64,000 nt of DNA. It comes from Neodontobutis hainanensis. Taxonomy: Eukaryota > Chordata > Actinopteri > Gobiiformes > Odontobutidae. The stretch is from contig JALDNG010000041.1 of assembly GCA_024349245.1 (NCBI GenBank), positions 4,913,501 through 4,977,500 of the forward strand, in the 5' to 3' direction. The position numbers and the translations under genes are program-made. Positions 35,925 to 49,335 of the stretch are shown here, piece after piece (within the stretch, counting starts at the first letter, position 1; each line of letters starts with the position of its first letter). Under the pieces are notes generated by a model, which had not been told where the DNA came from, did not search any database, and worked only from the letters and a program-made list of their open reading frames with translations.

Positions 35925-36119
35925 GTGTTCTGTGATTCTCCCTGAGGTTTCTCTTTTTTCCCGGCGGTGTTTTTTTGGAGTTTTTGCTCACCCTGATGGA
36001 GGGTCTAAGGACAGGGAATGTTGTCTAGTGCAGTCTGTTAAGCCCTTTGAGGCGGCTGTTGTTGTGATATTGGGCTATACAAAAATAAATGTCTTGTCTT
36101 GTCTCTTCTTGTCTTGTCA
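35925..36119 (+). repeat. L2-type LINE/SINE 3' end with (CTTGT)n tail
   Basis: ccctgaggtttctctttttt, gggtctaaggacagggaatg, ttaagccctttgaggc and gatattgggctatacaaaaa, ending in tandem cttgt units (36091-36119). The gctatac(a)aaataaa ending is typical of teleost L2-clade 3' tails. The copy is 5'-truncated and has no open frame of LINE type. Confidence 0.7.
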
Positions 36120-39100
36120 CAAGCTTTGTACTGTGCTTAATTGCTATAGCTTGGACTTTTGGGTGCAATGAAGAGTGCCAACCTGACTTTAATTCAGAAC
36201 AAATATTGTTTTTATAAAGAATATTATGATGAGTTTAGATTTTTTTTATTTAACATCTAAGCTCATCAGCTTTGCTTGTGTAAATGTAATAGATAAGATT
36301 AAATAAGATGTTTTAATTGGGTGTTCTGTAGACCTAAAAAAAAAAATACAAAGTGTTTAATCTTTTCTTAGCATTGTATTCTGAATAATCTGTAGAAAAA
36401 CAAGGTCACAGGACTTCATCTAGGCTTAATATCAAAGATTTTAACAGAGGATGTTCATCACATTCTTTCTCTAGAATAAGGGAACGCTCAACGATGCCAA
36501 CCAGGAAGTAATATTTACCAATAATACATACAAAGTGTCTATTCCAGCACTGGACTAAAAAGCAGGAAAGAAAGTTGGTGACTGGAATGGAAGGACATTT
36601 TGGGTAAAGCAGCTTAAAGTGTAGACGGTGTAAAACTAACACAGGCTAAAATAAAATTGAGCTACTCAACTCAATATAAAGGATTTTTTTTCTTGTTCTT
36701 TTTAATTTTAGAAACAGGGGTTCTTGCACAACTACAGTTGAGTGCTGAGACTATATAGCTCTGATAATGACTACATCGAGAAGCTTGGAGAAGTGTGTTC
36801 CTACAGAATGACTGCAACACTTTGGCTTCTGTAATGTCTACTATTTCTCTGATGATAAATGTGAACATACAGCCAAACATAAAAGTGACAGAGGCAGGGC
36901 TTGTCAGAAAGTTTGTGTGGGAAAAACGTCGAGATGAGACGAGATAGAAGCCTCTTACAAGCTTTACTTAGAGACAGAAACAGTGAGGGAGGCTGCAGCG
37001 TGAATTAGACTCTTTCTTCTGCGATGCCCCGGGGGAGGAATGATATATTCAATTTGGGTTAAAAGAATGCATTTAGAAAGGAAACACTCCAACGGGCCTG
37101 GAGAGCATGCAAGGCATGGATTGGAGGATTAATGGCTCTGCTGTGTTTCTCTGCTGGATGGTAACTGAGATACTCAAGAGACAGGCCTTTTCTACATCAA
37201 GGCTCAAAGCTGTCACTGAAAACTACAAACATGGAAAGGGCAACCGGGTGTCAATCAAAATTGTCAATTTGAGTAAAGTTTTCTCAGTAAAACTGCTGAA
37301 TGGCTCATTTGCAGGCTGTGTCCACATTAATGCATTTTTATTTTTTAGAAGAGCATAACCTAGGAGTTTTCAGTTTAACTGATACTTCACAATATTTCTT
37401 GAAAGTCTACACCGTCTTCCTCAAACATTTTTGTTTGTATGGTCACTATATGTAATAACTTCAAATGAAAGTGCATGCCTTGTACACTATTGACTGCTAT
37501 TGTAACATTAGCTCGTTAAATAATAAAACACTACACGCTGAAGAGGGCTTACATGCGCGCCTACAGGAGTCACTGAAACTGTTCAAGAGAGTTGGCTACA
37601 AAGGTACTGTAAATCTAAAAGCTACTACAGCCATATACACGTTTATCGAACACAGAGTTTGGCTGCACCTGAAGAACATGTGACCAGTCAATTACGCCAC
37701 TGCTATCACGACACACACAAAGGGGTCAGGCTGGTTGTTTGAGAAAGCAGACATAAAAGAGAGATTACATGGCTGGCACTGTCACGGCGGTAAACCTCAA
37801 TTAAAGCTTATTGGGGTTTCCCAAATGCTGACAAATGAATTATCCTCAAAATCAAAAAGGCTTTGAATGTTACAAGATGTTAATCTGTTTAAGCACAGTG
37901 ATTGTCAAAATGAAAGGCACATGTTTATTATTTAAATTGTCATCAAGCTTTTTAAACAGACAGCGCCGACTCGATGACCTGGCTCTCTTTCCTTCTTAGC
38001 AATGGCCAATAAATATACTAACAGTCACTTTGGATTTGATTTGGCATTAAGTGTTTAATTCATAGACACTGAATTCTGTTACATTTCTGTATTTCTGTAT
38101 GAGTGAAAATCTGAAAGTAAAGCCAACCTGTAAGATACATATTAGGCATGTTGTGTGTGGTCCCCTCTCCCTCAATCAAACTCTTAAAACCAAAAGACAG
38201 TCCATCCTGTCATTATCTTGTGACCAGGACTGAAAAACTAAAACCCAAGCTCACATATTAATGTCAGGCACACGTTCTGTCGCTCTTTTAGCTCAGAAAG
38301 AGTGTTGTACTGTAAGATCACTGACAGAAGCATGACTTAGATAAAATAATTCCTCACAAAGAGACCATAATGGAGGCAGCAGGTTCTTCAGACAAAGGCG
38401 TGTTCCCTACAGACTGTGGTCGTTTATGAGCCCTGTGGAAACGACCTCCTTTGGTGTGTGCTTGGTGTGTGCTGGTGTGTGTGTGTGGTTAAAGTAACTG
38501 GGAGTGCAGAGCAGGTGGGGGGTGGGGTTGCTGCTGGTGCACCGCGGCACTGCACCGTTCCTCCAGCAGCAGACAGATGTGCTGAGCCGCAGTCCCACAC
38601 GCTTATTACATATGAAGGACGAGGCAATGGCGCGTCACAAAAGTGTGACCTCATATCGGGCAGAGTGTACCACAAGGACATATGAAGGCCATCTATCTAC
38701 ACCGAGGCGTAGCCGACTGTGGAGGCACACATGGCAGATGTGCAAGTTTGGTACTAATCCCATAACCACTACGACTACCTCATTACAACACAGATGCAGA
38801 GAACTGTAAAGACATGATGAGTACAAAGAGAGAGCAGGTTGAAAACAAATGAGTCATTAATGCAGTAGTGTGGTCTACGTCATACGCAGGTAAACGGCGT
38901 ACGCTCACTAAGAAAGCAGCAGGATTTCTGTATAATCACTCGAAAAGGCACACTGATGTGTAACTGTATATGTCGAAAGCAGTACTCACTGCCACTTTCC
39001 TGTGAACGTCGTCAGCTTCTGTGTACAACTGCTCCCCTGCCCCTCACCCCCCTTACTCCCAGTTCCCAGTTAGCGCTTTCTGATTGGTTCACGGTGCAAA

Positions 39101-39526
39101 GTGGGAGGGAGGAAGAAACACTTAGAGGCAGTGGAGCACTTTCTCTGACCGGTGAAAAATAGTTGGAGACAAACTGTAAAATGAGTAACGTAAAATGAAA
39201 AGCAAACACGCAACACCCTTTGAGTGTTTTTATAAGCCTCATGCTACATCCGAGAAAACCGCTGAAAAATCCACATTAAACAACAGAAATGAGCCCGTGG
39301 TCTGTGTATCTCTCTCAATGGTGTCTCCTGATTAAGGATAATAAGCTTTAATGTACAAAGTCGGCACTCACTAGTGTGACCACAAAATCATGCTAGGCCT
39401 ACTAGACGGTCTTAAAAGACATAAGCTTGAAAATCAGCCAGTGTTTAACCCCTCCACCCCATTGGCCACTGTCAATTTGTTTGTAATATCTTCATTGGTC
39501 ATACTTTTCTCCCGGGCAGGACTTCT

Positions 39527-39600
39527 CTGCAAAGGAGATTTATAATATCAGTGGAACTTTCTTGGACAAATAAAGGTTAATTAAAAATAAATAAACTTCT
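39527..39600 (+). repeat. Fragment of a common teleost repeat, 3' end
   Basis: aggagatttataatatcagt, ttcttggacaaataaaggtt and a taaaaataaataaa tail. It is a relative of 30950-31015 in the same orientation. Confidence 0.6.
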
Positions 39601-42600
39601 AAATAAAGTCTCAAATTTACATAAGTGTTAAAGGTTCAAATAAAAACCCATACATGCATCAGCAACAGTCTGATGTGCAGAATGAGCCGAATTTGACATG
39701 GTTGCCTCTATCAGCCTGTGCAGTCAATTAAATGAGGATTCAGGATTAAAACTCCTGCGCTGTGTCACCATTAGTGGCACAGTGAACACGCACAACACTG
39801 GATGCAGTACCGCTCACGCCAGAGGTGGCACACAAGTACAGATGCAACGGATCTTCCATAAGGAACATTTAATTGGCAAATTGCTTAAAAAAAACAACAG
39901 CAGCCAATAAGCAACATGATTTATGCTATTAAAAAATTCAATTAAGCTAATCCATAGTTGTGTGTGTTTTTTAAAGAATAGCCTAATAGCTATAAAAATC
40001 TAGACCATACAACTGCATTTATGTCATTCCTGTGAGTATTATTACTGTATCAGGCCTGCCCTTTATAATGACAAGACATGACAAAAACTCAACCTTAAAG
40101 CAGATACAGGATTTCTTAAAGCTGTCAGGATTTTAGTGAGAAATGCAGTTGTTTTATTGGGATACAGTACACTATTAATACACCATGTTCTTAAGGCAGT
40201 CTCTTAGATAGAGCACAACTCTTTAATAATATATAATCATCAAACATTAAATCAAAAGAAATGTGCTTTTAATTTTATCTTTCCTCCTGTAGTTTGTTTG
40301 GTAATCCTGAAGTGCAGAGGTACTTAGTGTGCATGAATAATCTCATTCCTGTGAACATTAACACATGGTTTATATTTATTCTTGGCTTCATCAAACTGTT
40401 CACAATACAAGCCAGCGACTCTGGAGGTGTTCTGACTCCTCTGATCCTTTTCCAGCACAACGGCCAACGTGAGAAGTTACACCATGCGCTGGTTTTGCTT
40501 TGTTTCTAAACTTTTTATATAACACACTCTCCAATAACTGGCATTTCTTGTTTATCACTTGCCATGTTTTCCTCCCAGATTGTTCATTTCTTGACCTGTT
40601 CCCAAGTTTATTTGTGTTCCCTCCATTTGCTGTTTGCAGGTAAATCCTTGTCTGATAATGAATGATAATGATGAAGCTGAGGAGGAGAGAGCTATTACGC
40701 AAAGGCTTCACAGCAATGGACCGGCGGATTAGAAGAACTAGCTGGTGATTAAAAGGGAAGTAGATGCATTTCAAAATCTAAACAGCGATGGAGCTACACA
40801 GCTAAGTACTGAGGACTTTTACATGTTGTAAAATGTGCAGATGTGCTCAGTCTATGACCTAATATGGAGTTGTAAGCATGCAGCATAGGATAAAATAGAT
40901 CCAAAATGACAAGTCAAACAAACAACATATACAGAGACTCACCTGTATAAATAAAGGTAAATATCATTGAGTATATATTATATATGTATGTGTTTAATGC
41001 ACAGGGGCAGTTGGGGGCCAAATAAATAGAATTAAATTAAGTATGTGCTCAACCAAGTGAGCCAGTCAAATGTTATTTCATTCATTAAAAGAAAACATGT
41101 CTCTAAAATGTGATAGTCATCAAATGTCCTTATCCGAACAGGAAACCAGAGGAATGTCTACAAACCTGACATCAAACAGCACACTGAGAAATCACAATTA
41201 ATGAAAAAAATTGATTGGAAATAGAACTGTGACCTCTAAAACAAAACTCAAATTAAAGTGTGCCTCTCCCAAAGGTTTGCTCATATTGCAGCGATTCCCC
41301 TGAGGGTGTTATGCGCTCCACTAATCTCCCCCCCGGAGCGTCTGCACAATGGAGAGTCCTAAAATGGACAGCACAACACAGGCCATTCGTATCTCCCTGT
41401 ACACTTTTTATAGAGTCATCCGGCTGTTTACTGTACGACGCTTGTTTTCTCTAATGTGTGTATATGTTTTTTTCTCTGCTTCTACGGATTACTCAGCTGT
41501 ACTCAGTACTTTTCTGATCCACTGAGCACATCCCATCCGCACGCTGCTCAAACAATGTCAGCCGGCACTCACAGATGAGACTCACTTGGGGAGAGCATCC
41601 AGCAAAAAGTGTCCGCAGACAATTTTGCAAAGACACATTGTGAATATTTTGTTTTATGTTTTATGTGTGTAGCGACAAAACAGGTGTAAATTTAGCCACT
41701 TTACAAGACAAAAGAATCCAATAGAAAATATCATCTTAACTTTTTAAAGTAACTGTGGCGTCCATCTGGACATGGGAGACGCTGGTTGTTAACCTCTGAC
41801 AGAGCACAGAGGATAAACCCCGGCCAGACAGACACAATGAGTCACAAGAAGTACAGTGTTAATTTTACTCCTCCACAGAAATAGATGCACAGCACAAGTC
41901 CAGCTACAGAAACAGATAAAGCACAGATTTAGGTGTGGAATTATTACATGCTGTTTTAAGTTCTGGATTTTAATGTATTTTTACTCTCTCGGTCCAAATA
42001 GAGATAGTAAAATCGGGTCATTTTAGTTTGGACAACATTTCAAAACACATACAGTGTTTTGTACAGGATGACAACAAGAGAAGACCTGTGCATACTAATA
42101 ATAATACTTATGTGCTGTTATTTCAGACAGAGATGTACCACTGCCTGCAATAAAATCAGTGCATATCTTCATCTGTTGGCAAAAAAGATATGACAAACGC
42201 CTCTGTAACCTATAAGTTAAGCACACTAAACTCTCAAAAATATATCCTTGTCCTCAGGCTTCTGGAAAATACTTGGGTTTCTGAGATCAAAATTAAGATT
42301 TTGTTTGCTTCTTTCCAGTTCATGTAAACACACCAATCTGCATTTTATGTTTCATTCAATAAACCTTTAATCTGGCGTTCTTTTTATGGTAACTACTGTG
42401 GTGTTTATTAGTACTCCTAGAAAATACAACAAATATGTAATCTCACAACAACAGAAAGACATTCCAATAGGTCCTGTGGCAAATAACTCCCATTTAAGTT
42501 GTACTGTGATAGGGATTATTACCCCATCCAGTGTCTTTGGTTAATGACTGCAACATCTCAAAAAAATAAAATAAAATAAAAAAACACACACACACTACTT

Positions 42601-43365
42601 TACAACCCCATAAAATATGTTTTGTTACTAATAGTGTTTTAAATATAACAAACAGTTTCTGAGCAAATTTGGAGATAAGAATGTGTTTAATAATAACCGT
42701 GGTGTAAAACTGTCTTTGTCTTCTAAATGACATGAAAGCAGAGCCTCTGTTAAAACTGTCAAACTAGAGCAGGTGATGTTTTGTGGAAAAAAACTCATTC
42801 AGTATCTAGAACTGTTAAAGACCCAACATCCAACAATAGCAGCCTTCACCTAGTGTAAATAGAGACCTGTCTGAGTGACAATAAGCAGAAACTGATAGTG
42901 CTCTGCTACCGCTGGGATATCTCTGGGTCAAAGAGGTCAGGGCCCCTTTAACAAAACACAGCAAACGAATGTCCGCCAGTCTGAAGGTTCGACCAGGGGT
43001 TTGGAAGAAACCAGACAAACTACATTTGATGTGACATATTAAACCCAATTAGAGACAGAAGTGTAAGGACACATCCTTGTGGTTTGGTGAGTAATGCTTC
43101 TGTCATCCGCACTACCAAGTAGAGCTAAGCGCTAACGCTTCCTATAGGAAGAAGTAACAGTAAGTCACCAGGACACACAAATTGTTTAAAAAAATTGAAC
43201 TGATTTGTTTTAGTTTATTACAAAGATTTATATAATATTTACAAATAAGTCATTGACATTTTTACATGTAATAAATGTATTTAAACTGGCCAGATGGTCT
43301 GCTACACGGAACCATCTGAAGGGTTCAATGGAAAGCCTTTGCAAAGGGCAGGTACTTACAAAGGT

Positions 43366-43394
43366 AAACCTGGTTCAGTAGGTGAACCAGGTTT
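43366..43394. repeat. Perfect 12-base inverted repeat, 5-base loop
   Basis: aaacctggttca, loop gtagg, then tgaaccaggttt. It lies 11 bases before a CRE palindrome and a CCAAT box. ggttca/tgaacc half-sites recur in the next 250 bases, which hints at a small transposon or a receptor-binding cluster. Confidence 0.85.
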
Positions 43395-43404
43395 TCACGT
43401 ATCA

Positions 43405-43480
43405 TGACGTCATTTGATCCAATCAGAGCAATGTCCTGTTGTTTACAAAGGTTGCTTCATTGTCAATTATAAAAAACACC
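43405..43480 (+). promoter_or_regulatory. Promoter-like cluster: CRE, CCAAT, TATA-like
   Basis: An exact CRE palindrome tgacgtca (43405-43412), a CCAAT box in the context ccaatcag (43419-43426) and an AT-rich attataaaaaa near 43468 follow one another at promoter-like spacing on the plus strand. No recognisable gene lies downstream. Each motif alone is expected by chance in a window of this size, so only the arrangement is suggestive. Confidence 0.25.
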
Positions 43481-44179
43481 AATAACTGCCTGTGCTGCCA
43501 CACCATTGGTCCAAACCAGCCACGGTTCAGTCAAAATCACAGCTTTGAAAAGTATTGAGCCAAACCACAAGAATGTTTGTCACATACCATAGTCTTTTGT
43601 GTGGTCCACTGAACAGAACCCAACAATCAACCAATGAGCAAGCACATTACACATTGTCATTGCATCCTTTCCCTGATGTTCCGGGGAAAAACAACATCAA
43701 AATCTTTTCTAGTCCAAAATACAAAGACTGGAAAACTTCAGACTATTAGATTCGGTTACGTTTCTTGCCATAATAATACTGTCCTACTATAGCTTTTATT
43801 CAATTAGCTTATATACATCCATGATTTGCAATTCACCCAAGCAATTAAAAACTGTACAATGCCCGCTGGCCTACTTGTTAAATTATGAAAACTCCTTCTA
43901 ACCTTGTAATTACCAGTGTGTATTAAAGTTCAACAATCGCTCAACTGCCACAGAGCTGCAACGCAGAGCTAAACATGAATGATCTCACAGTCTATTAAGC
44001 CACGGTGACTGAGGAAGCGTTTAGAAGTGAATGGCGAGCTCTTGGCAGTGAGCTTGGAGCAGTAGTGGCTCAAGCGCTAGTCAAGGACAGACAGACAGAC
44101 ATTATCCACTGAGAAAAGAGACAAAGGACAGAAGGCCCTTGTCACACTCGAGTGAAAACAAATAATAGCTCCCCCCACT

Positions 44180-44194
44180 AAAAAAAAAAAAAAA
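44180..44194. repeat. Poly-A run of 15
   Basis: Fifteen A bases flanked by ccccccact and gtgggac, which pair over six bases and could form a small hairpin around the run. No element is recognised upstream, so a retroposon tail is not proved. Confidence 0.9.
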
Positions 44195-44929
44195 GTGGGA
44201 CAAGACCCTGGAGTGACCTACTTTTGGCCATTAGTGCATCAATGATACTGTGAGACATTCTGAATAGAGAAAATCCTGAGCAGCGTGGGAAAGCATCATC
44301 ATCTTCACCTCTGTTTTGACACTATAAGAAAGTATTGGTTGGAATATGACATGATTATTGTTTTTTTTGCCTCCTCAGCAGCACTTACCAGTTTTGTGTG
44401 TAACCTGAGATAGTACCCATGAGAAAAAAGGTCAGATGAGAGTAAAAAATGATAAACCGGTAGGGTTTTGTGAGTGTCTTCTCGGGTGATGCAGGTTCTG
44501 ATTGAAGTCATCAATAACAAAGCACACAGGGGGCACAGGGAGCTAAAAAACTGTCGACAGGCCACAAATTCTCCATTATCATTTACACACATATAGAACA
44601 CGCAGATACTGGGGCATTAAGTCTGGTAAAATGTACAACAATATCACTTTTGACACTGTTAGACTAATGCTCTGAAACTAAATGAGAGAACCAATGTCAA
44701 ATCAAAGTCTACTCTGTTTTTTCTATGAACTTTAGCCACAAAAAAAAGTCTTTATGAGCTGTGATTGGCTGAGACTTGCATACATAAAGATGCTGCAACA
44801 ACAGACAGTGGGTTTGCAGATACATTCACCTCCACGTTGTTATACAGGCATGAATTTTCGTTATACGTGGATTTATTTCATTTGAAATGAAAACACTGCA
44901 AATAAAATCCTAATATTATTTTCTGTTGT

Positions 44930-44978
44930 TGGTGAGGGAAATCGAAGTACACGGAGAAAACCCACCCAAGCACAGGAA
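44930..44978 (-). repeat. SINE internal fragment
   Basis: agtacacggagaaaacccac and gcacaggaagagaatcc correspond to the block agtacccagcgagaacccat of the 61805-62191 SINE, and match the usual form of this fish repeat even more closely. Only the middle part is preserved. Confidence 0.55.
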
Positions 44979-46473
44979 GAGAATCCACAACAAATGCTCG
45001 GCAAAAAGTCCATCAAGACTCAAAGTGACAACCAGATATAGAAAAGATAAAACATGTTTTACAAAAGCAATGTGAAACTTACAGGAAATGGATTAATTAT
45101 CGACAAGAACTCATAACCCTCTCACAGTCAATTGAAATATCAGTTATAACAATATTAGATGTGGCTCTTGCTTGTGGCTTCCATATGGGTCCAGACTACT
45201 TCTGTTTAGTGGCTCTAGGCTTTATACAACCATTTTTCCCTACTCATCCACATGCATTTATTTAAAACCTCTCCTGTCCTCATTTCCTCTTTGTCAGCTG
45301 ATGTTCCACGCCTTGAAATTACATGACCACAGTTTAAAATAGTCTCCCACCCATTTGAGCAGACGCATACAGACGTGTGCATACATACACAATACATACA
45401 CATGCACCACACACACTGATGTCTCCTCAGTCGGATTGGGATGAATCAGACAGAGACGTCAGTGCTGCCTTCACAGGACTTAAAAGCAGCCTCAGACACA
45501 AATAAAAACAGGACTATAGCGGGAATTAAAATAAACACTGGAAATACTCAAGGGTCCCTATATTACTTTTGGTACAGTAATTTAGCTAAATGCTATTTTA
45601 AGGAAGAATTGTAAAAAGACTGAACAAAAAAAATAAATATTAAGGTTAAAAATATAGATCCATTTTGTTTTTTTGGGTGTACAATTACATGTGCCCACTA
45701 AAAGCTCCACTACCTGATTTTCTTTTTTGCTCTCCCTGTCTCAGACTCTGCTCACACCCATGTCCTGGGACATGTTTTTTTAACAACAGCATCTTAACAA
45801 ATTAAAATATATCAGTAAGATACAACGTCAGTAAACAATTAAAAACCATGAATTGATAGTGTTGAATAGCATTAAAACAGTTTTACAAACAGTCAACAAA
45901 ATGCAGCATTGTTAATCCTAGGTACTTTTCCTAAAGCTCTTTTGGCTGATGGTTAAACTGTGAACACTGGAGAAGGAACGCAATAACCTAATGCTTAAGA
46001 ACCAATCATAAACCTGCAGAACACTCTTTTTTAATTGGTCAATATAGTCAGCACATGGTAACTCTGTGATTGATGTTTAGACAGAATGCATTGCTTTGGC
46101 TCTCGCATTGGTTAAAAATAGGGACATTTGCACCAGGAAAAGGGTACATTGGGACGTATGGTCACCCTACCCAAAAGCAGCCTAGGGACCTCTCCTGCTT
46201 CTCTTTTATTAAAAATAATCTTACACCAATCTGAATAGCTTAACTGCTGTCAGCAATAATCTTTCCTCATTAAAACATAACATGATTGAATTGAAAGTAT
46301 TTCTTTTATATTTCCTCCCTTTTCTCTGTTGATGGTTTTTGAGCCTGTGTTTCCCTATGTTTAAACCATTTTCCCCAAATAAAAGAAAAATAAATCAGGT
46401 ACAGTTTATTTAAGTGTGCCTTTAAGCATGCGTTTGGGTGCATGTGATGTAAATATAAATATACTGTATATAT

Positions 46474-46619
46474 ATAAATGCAAACCTTCAGCTCTGCGAC
46501 CATCCATTGTCCAGGGTGTACCCTGCCTAAGCCAAAGCTGCTGGGATAGGCTCCAGTCACCCGCAACCCTTAAGAGTACTAAGTGGTAGAAAATGAATGA
46601 ATGAATAAATGCAAACCTT
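46474..46619 (+). mobile_element. 5'-truncated SINE with 15-base target-site duplication
   Basis: The body 46489-46604 reads cattgtccagggtgtaccct, agctgctgggataggctcca, then cccgcaaccct, agtggtagaaa and (ATGA)n. It is bounded by identical 15-base direct repeats, ataaatgcaaacctt at 46474-46488 and 46605-46619. This is a clear retrotransposition signature. The head with the pol III promoter is missing, so this copy cannot be transcribed from its own promoter. Its last 45 bases resemble the 3' end of the RTE element at 31793-31850. Confidence 0.9.
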
Positions 46620-47423
46620 TCCTTTCATTTATAGATGGACCACAGAAAAGTCTGACTGTAATTTCCTCTCCTGTCCTCTTTCGACGGAGTTAAAAATAGC
46701 CAATGTGGTGAGATGGCACTTTCAGGTTTTACTGAGGGAAGAGGAGATAATGGCTTTTCACTGTCAGATAGGTCTTTCCTCAAGAGACCTGGCCTTGGGA
46801 CTAAAACAGCAACAGAAAATGGCCCACAGTCAATAGCAATCTAGCCACCTGAATAGGATAAGACCCTTTAACCTGGATATAGCCACCATTAGGCTCGGGG
46901 TAACCTCGACTGTTCGCACTGATGGATTGGTGTGGCTCAAAGTCACAGAGGACAGAGTGCTGGTGTGACTTTTCTTCCTGCAATATCTATACTAAGTGTC
47001 ACCAACTAACTTAATGTTTGAATATGTTGTTTTCTAAAGTAGCATTGGAGAATGAAAAAAAGTCTCAAATGTTGTCAACAAATCAGCTTTGTGGTGGAGT
47101 TTTTAACTAACACAACATCCAAAGTGCTTTCAAGTAGTTTTCCAAAAAAGCAGTCATACATTGTACATTTTTAGCACGGGTCTGTGATTAGTAACATGAC
47201 CAATTATTGATTTAAGAGGTGGATAGGGTAAGGAGTCATTTTAAAAATATTAATCAAAACGTAAGAGTTGTAAGATCCCTGCCTCTACAGTGATCTGCAA
47301 TGTTCCCACAGATATTACTTTTTAATGCCTGGGTTTTCTGGACTGTTAATAGTGTCAATATAGATTTTTACAGCTAACACTAACAACATATTATCAGAAC
47401 ACACAAAAAAACTGAATATAGCC

Positions 47424-47585
47424 ATTGTTGTTCTTCTTGCTGTGTGTAGCCAGCAGCCAATAGCTTTGTGAGACCAGCCTGTTACGTCATCGTCACAGTT
47501 TACAAGACAACAGAGCAGGGCCACAATGAAACTAATACACCTCTTCCGCCAGATTTAAAAGTTTGCATTTTTGTGGAGTGAATAA
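47424..47585. repeat. Dispersed repeat, copy 2 (pair with 29706-29880)
   Basis: cattgttgttcttcttgctg, tgtgtagccagcagccaata, tcacagtttacaagacaaca and gtttgcatttttgtgg parallel copy 1 in order and orientation. The family is not identified. Confidence 0.6.
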
Positions 47586-49335
47586 TTTATTGTAAGCTAA
47601 ATCCAAACAGCATCACAAAACGCGTTGTGCAAATGGCCTCTAAGTCAAGACCTTTTGATACATTAGATTCATTGGAAGAGAACAGCTATAAAACCCCATC
47701 ACAACAAATACAGACTTGGCATAAGAGCAAAAGGGATAGCATTTGGTAAAGTAAAGTAGGGAGAGTGGAAAGATATTTTTTAAATAAAAATTTCCTTGAA
47801 CTTCCAACCCAATTACAAGGATCATGTAGAGATAAATAATTAGATTTAGGACCTCCATGTCCAATACAAAAAAAATAATAATTCAGTAACAGTGGCATAT
47901 GTACAAGGGGAATTGAAGTTAGTTTCAAACAAACATTTTCATTTGACAATCTTGCAGTTTTGTGTAACTCTAAAATGTGGTACTGTGTTGGGCAAAGCAG
48001 AATCTTTGCAGACTAAGCCGCACTAAGCTTTATATATTTAAACATTTTCCGTCCGCTAGAGAGATATGACATAAGCCAGCTTGGCTCTGACTGCGCACAG
48101 CACATAAAAAATGAAATGCTACATTGCTAATTTTAGTTACATAACAGCTTCCACTGTAACATGAATTTAAAGATAAAGTGACTGAAAGGAACGCTGAAAA
48201 AAACAAATGCATGACACAAAAGGAAAATAACACTAAATGTGCTTTTTACACTTTGAGGTTTCCTTTTGTGTCTTTATATTTAATGCAAATGACATGAAAT
48301 ACACAGCTTTTATGTTCACAGAATCTAATAATTCAGCCCTTTTCACAGACGCCCTCAAGGAAACTCTCTAAATCAGGCCGCATTGACACTCAAAGACACA
48401 CAAACTCAGGCAGGGGAGATTTAGTGAAGGTAATCAACGCTCAGCTGACAACAGGGATGTCATTCTGCTGCAGTATTTTTGGCACCACTCAAACGTTTAC
48501 AGTTAAAGGCTTTTTGATTTAATTTACAGCACTGACACAAAGAGGCCACTGTACACTTCCTGACTCAGTGTCCAAGTCAGATGTGTCACAGTTGTTCCCA
48601 GTGAGCATGCACATGTCCTGGCTCATGTTTTTCCCTGTCCCGAATGACATTGAAAGCTGCAGACACTCTTCCCTTTTCTTGAGTATCTGTTGCCTCCAAC
48701 TCTCACTGACAGTCAGTAGCGGTGCTTGGGCCAATTACTGCGCTGATTGACAGGGCGCCCCTCAGCGCTGTCGAAAGGCCAATAGATGCTAATCAAAGCT
48801 AACAAGAAGGAGCCTTTTCTTCCACCTGACTTGCATGCACACTGCACATCGTACTCTACCTTGTAAGCTGTGGATGAGAAAGTGATCACTGAGTGCTTAT
48901 AACACTAGGGCGCACAAACAGTCCATTGCTGTGGTAATTAGTAATTAGCTTCTTGTAGTGAGCAGACATGGTCTACTGTAAAAGGTCCCTGTTCAGACAA
49001 AGCAGAATAAACTAAACAATAAAAATTTGATCGTAGCAAAAGCAAAAGCAGCTGGACGGTGAAAAGGTTTGACTGAGTGCTATGGGGAAAGCAGGAACCA
49101 CAAACGAAGTGGCATGAAACCAAATGAAAACACATTATTAATGCATTAGATTCACATCATTACAAGATTTGTTTGGATTTTTACAGTTATTTAGCCCAAG
49201 TGTGTACTCTGACTAGGAAGAATAGACATTGTTTAGTGTTTAGGTTGCAAGAATTGTGACCAAGGCTGTAGGGTTTAAAAGGTTCAGGATTATTGCTATT
49301 AAAAAGTTTGCATAAAGTTGAACATATGATGCACT

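Noticed and set aside
43555..43749. Open frame downstream of the promoter-like cluster as a nested gene
   Set aside because: It begins at a non-ATG codon, has no recognisable family and no splice context. The motif cluster alone does not make it a gene.
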